DNA of 44,615 nt from positions 1-44,615 of the forward strand of contig JAFTYF010000024.1 of NCBI GenBank assembly GCA_017461395.1, written 5' to 3'. The position numbers and the translations under genes are program-made. Positions 41,277 to 44,615 of this stretch are shown here, piece by piece. The DNA comes from Ruminococcus sp. (GTDB lineage: Bacteria > Bacillota > Clostridia > Oscillospirales > Ruminococcaceae). The notes beneath the pieces are model-generated. The model was not told the origin of the DNA. It saw only the letters and a list, made by a program, of their open reading frames with translations, and searched no databases. Each line of letters begins with the position of its first letter. Position 1 is the stretch's first letter.

Positions 41277-42598
41277 AATGTATCCCTCCTCGGACTGTAC
41301 TGCTGATGCGGATAATTTACCGGCTGGACAGGCTGCTTCTTTTGACGTTTCGGCTTCTTAGTTTGTACGAATACCGGAGACTGACAGGCGATAAGCATTC
41401 CAGTCATCAGACCGCTGACCATCAACGAGCTTCCTCCGGATGAAATAAATGGGATAGTTACCCCGGTAAATGGTATCATATTGCACGAACCAAAGATATT
41501 CAGACCCATCTGTACAGCAAATGAAGCACATATTCCTGTTGCCATCGTAGCATGAAAATACGATCTTGGCGGATTTATAAGCGGAATCATAATAATAATG
41601 AGGATCACAAATACCATCATCAGTGCGTAAAGAAGTCCCCATTCTTCGGAGATAGTAGCAAAAACTATATCGTTTTCATGAGCAAATACATTGTGAAGAT
41701 ATCCATGTCCGGGACCTTTTCCGAACCAACCACCGTTTGCGATTCCGATAAGAGCCTGCGACTGCTGATAGCCGTTGCCAGACTGATCGTTCCAGATATC
41801 AACATGAAGTCTGTCCTGAACATAAGCCGGAGCAAATTTAATTCCAAGAATTGCTACAACAAGGAGTACAGCTCCAGCTGCAATAAGCTTGTTTTTTGAA
41901 AATTTTGCTTTAGGATAGCATATTCTGAGAAGAAATCCGCAGGCATATATTGCCACAAAGGTAGGAAGACTTCCAAGATCACGGCACCACCACTGAAGGA
42001 GAAAAATCATTACCATTAGTCCAAACAAAGCAACGTTTTCGTAAACAATGTGAAACTTCAGAATCTTGTGTTTCTTTTGCTGTTCAGCAATAGACGTCGC
42101 ACAGGCAAGAACAAACAGCGGCTTTATAAATTCCGACGGCTGTATAGTGATTGGTCCAAGCGATATCCACATACTTCTCGAACCTGTAAGAGTAAGAATC
42201 ACTATCATAAGTATACCAATACCTATATAAAAATACTTTTTCTGTTCCTGAAGCCATTTATGATTACGGCAGAATATATATCCAACACGGCAGGCAGCAA
42301 GAGCAACTATACAAGTTATATAATGCTTTAGAGAAAGACGGACACCGCCGAAGCAAGACTGAAAGATAACGCTCATATTGAGCAAAAGTATCATCAGAAA
42401 ATCTATAGCATATGTAGTCTGCTTAAAGAACATCATAGCTGTAAAGTATGCAGCATCTAGAAGCAAAACCGCAGCAGACAGAATTATCACACTGCTGATA
42501 TTTGTATAATTTCCGTTAAAAAAAACATTCAGGAGCATTCCGCCGTGAGCTATCAGGACAAAAAGTGCTGAAAATACATAAGTCACCTTACTGCTCAT
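41273..42598 (-). CDS. FtsW/RodA/SpoVE family (SEDS) peptidoglycan polymerase
   Basis: Encodes 441 residues from ATG at 42598, with AGGAG 9 nt upstream; a longer TTG reading would overlap the FHA gene. It has about ten membrane helices and a Lys/Pro/Gln-rich tail. SEDS motifs are ITIQPSEFIKPLFVLA, QSQALIGIANGGWFGKGPG, and TGVTIPFISSGGSSLM. SEDS proteins polymerise glycan strands with a cognate PBP, here encoded next. Whether it serves elongation, division or spores cannot be told from sequence alone. Confidence 0.92.
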   Translation of the reverse strand: MSSKVTYVFSALFVLIAHGGMLLNVFFNGNYTNISSVIILSAAVLLLDAAYFTAMMFFKQTTYAIDFLMILLLNMSVIFQSCFGGVRLSLKHYITCIVALAACRVGYIFCRNHKWLQEQKKYFYIGIGILMIVILTLTGSRSMWISLGPITIQPSEFIKPLFVLACATSIAEQQKKHKILKFHIVYENVALFGLMVMIFLLQWWCRDLGSLPTFVAIYACGFLLRICYPKAKFSKNKLIAAGAVLLVVAILGIKFAPAYVQDRLHVDIWNDQSGNGYQQSQALIGIANGGWFGKGPGHGYLHNVFAHENDIVFATISEEWGLLYALMMVFVILIIIMIPLINPPRSYFHATMATGICASFAVQMGLNIFGSCNMIPFTGVTIPFISSGGSSLMVSGLMTGMLIACQSPVFVQTKKPKRQKKQPVQPVNYPHQQYSPRRDTF

Positions 42599-42599
42599 A

Positions 42600-43010
42600 T
42601 CAGTATACTCCTTTCCGTCTGAAAACAAGACGTCTGTTTCCAAGCTTTATTACATCATTTTCTCTTAGCTGAGTTGTTTTAATAAGATTTCCATTTACAT
42701 ATATTCCAGATTTTGAACCGATATCAGTAATCGTCCACACACCATTTGAAACGGTCATTATCGCATGGTACCTAGAAACAGAAAGATCCGGCAGTCTTAT
42801 ATCTGCTGATGCGTGCCTGCCGATAAGTATCTCATCGCAGTTCAGAGGATATGTCACACTGTAATCAGCAAGCTCCATGAAACTTGTCATTCTGCCCCAG
42901 CGCTTTTTTCCCGAAGTTCGTTCATGATATGCTGTAAGAATCAGTACAAGAGCGCATATATCAAGAGATGCAGCCGCAACTGCACACAATACAAGATTAA
43001 GAGTATTCAA
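42600..43010 (-). CDS. FHA-domain protein with N-terminal membrane helix
   Basis: Encodes 136 residues from TTG at 43010, with GGAGG 7 nt upstream. One hydrophobic helix at about 5-27 anchors the protein, and the FHA domain is on the cytoplasmic side. The phosphothreonine-binding residues are in ILIGRHASADIRLPDLSVSRYHA, and SKSGIYVNG is the second conserved stretch. FHA domains read Thr phosphorylation, so a Ser/Thr kinase elsewhere may control the wall genes that follow. It heads an operon with the SEDS and PBP genes, similar to fhaB-rodA-pbpA of actinobacteria, but no kinase gene is in the window. Confidence 0.9.
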   Translation of the reverse strand: MNTLNLVLCAVAAASLDICALVLILTAYHERTSGKKRWGRMTSFMELADYSVTYPLNCDEILIGRHASADIRLPDLSVSRYHAIMTVSNGVWTITDIGSKSGIYVNGNLIKTTQLRENDVIKLGNRRLVFRRKGVY

Positions 43011-43040
43011 TAGGACACCTCCAATTTCAATCTGTTATTA

Positions 43041-43069
43041 ATTATACCATAATTATGCTATTAATGCAA
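43041..43069 (-). promoter_or_regulatory. Sigma-A promoter of the FHA-SEDS-PBP operon
   Basis: On the minus strand TTGCAT (43064-43069), a 17-bp spacer, and TATAAT (43041-43046), with a short leader to the TTG start. Confidence 0.78.
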
Positions 43070-43116
43070 CCTTCGGTATAAATGTTCAATCAATTGTCAC
43101 GATTGAGTAATAAAAA

Positions 43117-43140
43117 TACCGGAGATGTTACTCTCCGGTA
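43117..43140 (-). terminator. Terminator of ftsH
   Basis: Nine-bp arms TACCGGAGA (43117-43125) and TCTCCGGTA (43132-43140) enclose six bases; on the minus strand a T-run follows. Confidence 0.88.
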
Positions 43141-43156
43141 AATTTTTCAGAACAAA

Positions 43157-44615
43157 TCAGATTTGTGAATCTTCATTGACTTCGCTGTCAGTATTCTGCT
43201 GAGCGTCAACAAGAATATTTTCTGTGATTTCGCCCTTCATGAGCTTTTCAAAATCTTCTCCATTGATTTTTTCAAACTTCAGCAGATATTTTGCAAGAAG
43301 GTGAAGCTTATCAATGTTGTTTCTGAGAATATCAGCACAATCATTGTATGCTTTTTCTATTATCTGCTTTACTTCCTCGTCAATCTGAGCAGCAACAGAC
43401 TCACTGTAATTTCTTGTATGACCGTAATCCTTGCCAAGAAATACTTCATCATTGTCAGAGCCATATACAACTGTTCCAAGCTTTTTGGAAAATCCGTATT
43501 TTGTAACCATATTGCGTGCTGTATTTGTTGCTCTCTCGATATCGTTGGAAGCGCCTGTACAAATATCATCAAGGATAAGTTCTTCTGCGACACGTCCGCC
43601 AAGAAGCATAACGATATTTTCTCTCATCTGATTTCTGGAAACGTGCTGATCATTTGAATCAGGTCTTGTAACTGTAAGTCCGGCTGCCATTCCACGCTGA
43701 ATTATTGTTACCTGATGAACCTTATCCTGAGTAGGAAGATTATATGCAGCAACTGCGTGACCTGCTTCGTGGTATGCAGTAACACGTCTGTCGTGCTCTG
43801 AAACGATTCTTGACTTCTTTTCAGGACCTGCAATAACCTTCATTGTAGCTTCTTCGATATCCTTTTCAGTGATAGCCATTTTACTGTTTCTTGCAGCAAG
43901 CAGAGCAGCTTCATTGAGAAGATTTTCCAAATCAGCACCGGTAAATCCCTGTGTAGTCTGAGCAATTATCTTAAGATCAACATCAGGGGAGAGAGGCTTG
44001 TTTTTCGCATGAACCTTGAGAATTTCCTCACGTCCCTTGACATCAGGATAACCAACAACGATCTGTCTGTCGAAGCGTCCCGGTCTGAGAAGCGCCGGAT
44101 CAAGGATATCACGTCTGTTAGTAGCAGCGATAATAATTACACTTTCATTGCCTGTAAATCCATCCATTTCAACGAGAAGCTGGTTAAGAGTCTGCTCACG
44201 TTCATCATGACCGCCTCCAAGACCTGCACCTCTGTGACGACCTACGGCATCAATTTCATCAATGAAGATTATAGCCGGAGCGTGTTTTTTAGCCTGTTCA
44301 AAAAGATCTCTTACACGAGAAGCACCAACACCGACGAACATTTCAACAAAATCAGAACCTGAAATCGGGAAGAAGGGACATCCAGCCTCACCTGCGACAG
44401 CTCTTGCAAGAAGAGTTTTACCAGTTCCGGGAGGTCCAAGAAGAAGAACTCCCTTAGGTACTTTAGCACCGATTTCCTTATATTTATTAGGATTCTTAAG
44501 GAAATCAACGATTTCTTCGAGTTCCTGCTTTTCCTCATAAGAACCTGCAACATCGTTGAAAGTAGCTTTGCGTGCATTAGCCTGATTCTTGAGATTTGCC
44601 TTGCCAAATGAAGAA
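43157..44615 (-). CDS. ftsH: ATP-dependent zinc metalloprotease FtsH (5' end beyond right edge)
   Basis: The gene runs off the window; about 485 residues of its C-terminal part are present. FtsH is a membrane-bound AAA+ protease that degrades damaged membrane proteins and some regulators. Visible in order are [20 protein letters not shown], Walker A GPPGTGKT, Walker [16 protein letters not shown], the second region of homology with RPGRFDRQI, and the zinc site HEAGH with a later Asp in [10 protein letters not shown] short charged tail ends [10 protein letters not shown]. The N-terminal membrane segments should lie to the right of the window. Confidence 0.96.
   Translation of the reverse strand, partial: SSFGKANLKNQANARKATFNDVAGSYEEKQELEEIVDFLKNPNKYKEIGAKVPKGVLLLGPPGTGKTLLARAVAGEAGCPFFPISGSDFVEMFVGVGASRVRDLFEQAKKHAPAIIFIDEIDAVGRHRGAGLGGGHDEREQTLNQLLVEMDGFTGNESVIIIAATNRRDILDPALLRPGRFDRQIVVGYPDVKGREEILKVHAKNKPLSPDVDLKIIAQTTQGFTGADLENLLNEAALLAARNSKMAITEKDIEEATMKVIAGPEKKSRIVSEHDRRVTAYHEAGHAVAAYNLPTQDKVHQVTIIQRGMAAGLTVTRPDSNDQHVSRNQMRENIVMLLGGRVAEELILDDICTGASNDIERATNTARNMVTKYGFSKKLGTVVYGSDNDEVFLGKDYGHTRNYSESVAAQIDEEVKQIIEKAYNDCADILRNNIDKLHLLAKYLLKFEKINGEDFEKLMKGEITENILVDAQQNTDSEVNEDSQI

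Noticed and set aside
1-44615. CRISPR arrays, rRNA genes, intact insertion sequences, toxin-antitoxin pairs or phage defence genes
   Set aside because: None was found on either strand; long antisense frames inside known genes lack ribosome sites and family motifs.

Overview
The window looks like chromosomal DNA of an AT-rich, low-GC Gram-positive anaerobe of the class Clostridia. The best guess is Ruminococcus in the strict sense or a close Oscillospiraceae relative. The reasons are the gene content (sigK, whiA, rapZ, hprK, thyX, a dnaD/dnaC pair), strong GGAGG ribosome sites, sigma-A promoters with 17-bp spacers, occasional TTG starts, and threonine-rich linkers in surface proteins. The genus is an inference; no rRNA gene is present.

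Layout. (1) 1-2.6 kb: the tail of an ORF entering from the left, a tRNA-Leu gene with a 42-bp copy of its 5' half beside it, two small proteins, and a U32 peptidase gene split by an in-frame TGA. (2) 2.6-6.8 kb, minus strand: a thyX-led operon (thyX, DUF2156 protein, DJ-1/PfpI, 5-formyl-THF cyclo-ligase, mltG, U32 peptidase). (3) 7.1-8.4 kb, plus: a PrsA/SurA-like lipoprotein with a Thr-rich linker. (4) 8.4-11.2 kb, minus: dnaD-like and dnaC/dnaI-like replication genes, then sporulation sigma factor sigK behind a sigma-E-type promoter. (5) 11.3-22.7 kb, plus: a long run of rpe, three Rnf-like membrane genes (D, E, A), a membrane-anchored barrel protein, hprK, murB, rapZ, whiA and dnaE, followed by pfkA with its own promoter. 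(6) 23.9-25.2 kb, minus: an S1-domain protein and an unknown small protein. (7) 25.4-29.8 kb, plus: DUF951, prfA, Sua5/tsaC, coaE and an M18 aminopeptidase. (8) 29.8-35.3 kb, minus: moxR, DUF58, transglutaminase (TgpA-like) and DUF308. (9) 35.4-38.4 kb: an XRE regulator divergent from a three-gene ABC exporter, with a perfect palindrome between them. (10) 38.5-44.6 kb, minus: a LUD-domain protein, hpf, an FHA-FtsW/RodA-PBP operon, and ftsH running off the right edge.

Most of the window is ordinary core genome: translation, folate/thymidylate, wall synthesis, replication and carbon control. The most unusual part is the Rnf-like D-E-A trio. It has no RnfC, RnfG or RnfB beside it. Three of the four membrane [2Fe-2S] cysteines are serine, and the FMN-carrying threonine of RnfD is missing, so it looks like an Rnf-derived membrane module that has lost its known redox cofactors. 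Other points worth a second look are the U32 TGA/ATG junction, an ATA start for whiA, the tRNA-Leu half-duplication, the XRE/ABC operator, and the sigma-E-like promoter of sigK.

No CRISPR array, rRNA or intact insertion sequence was seen. No gene-free stretch exceeds about 300 bases except the left end (76-387), which holds the tRNA and its partial copy.
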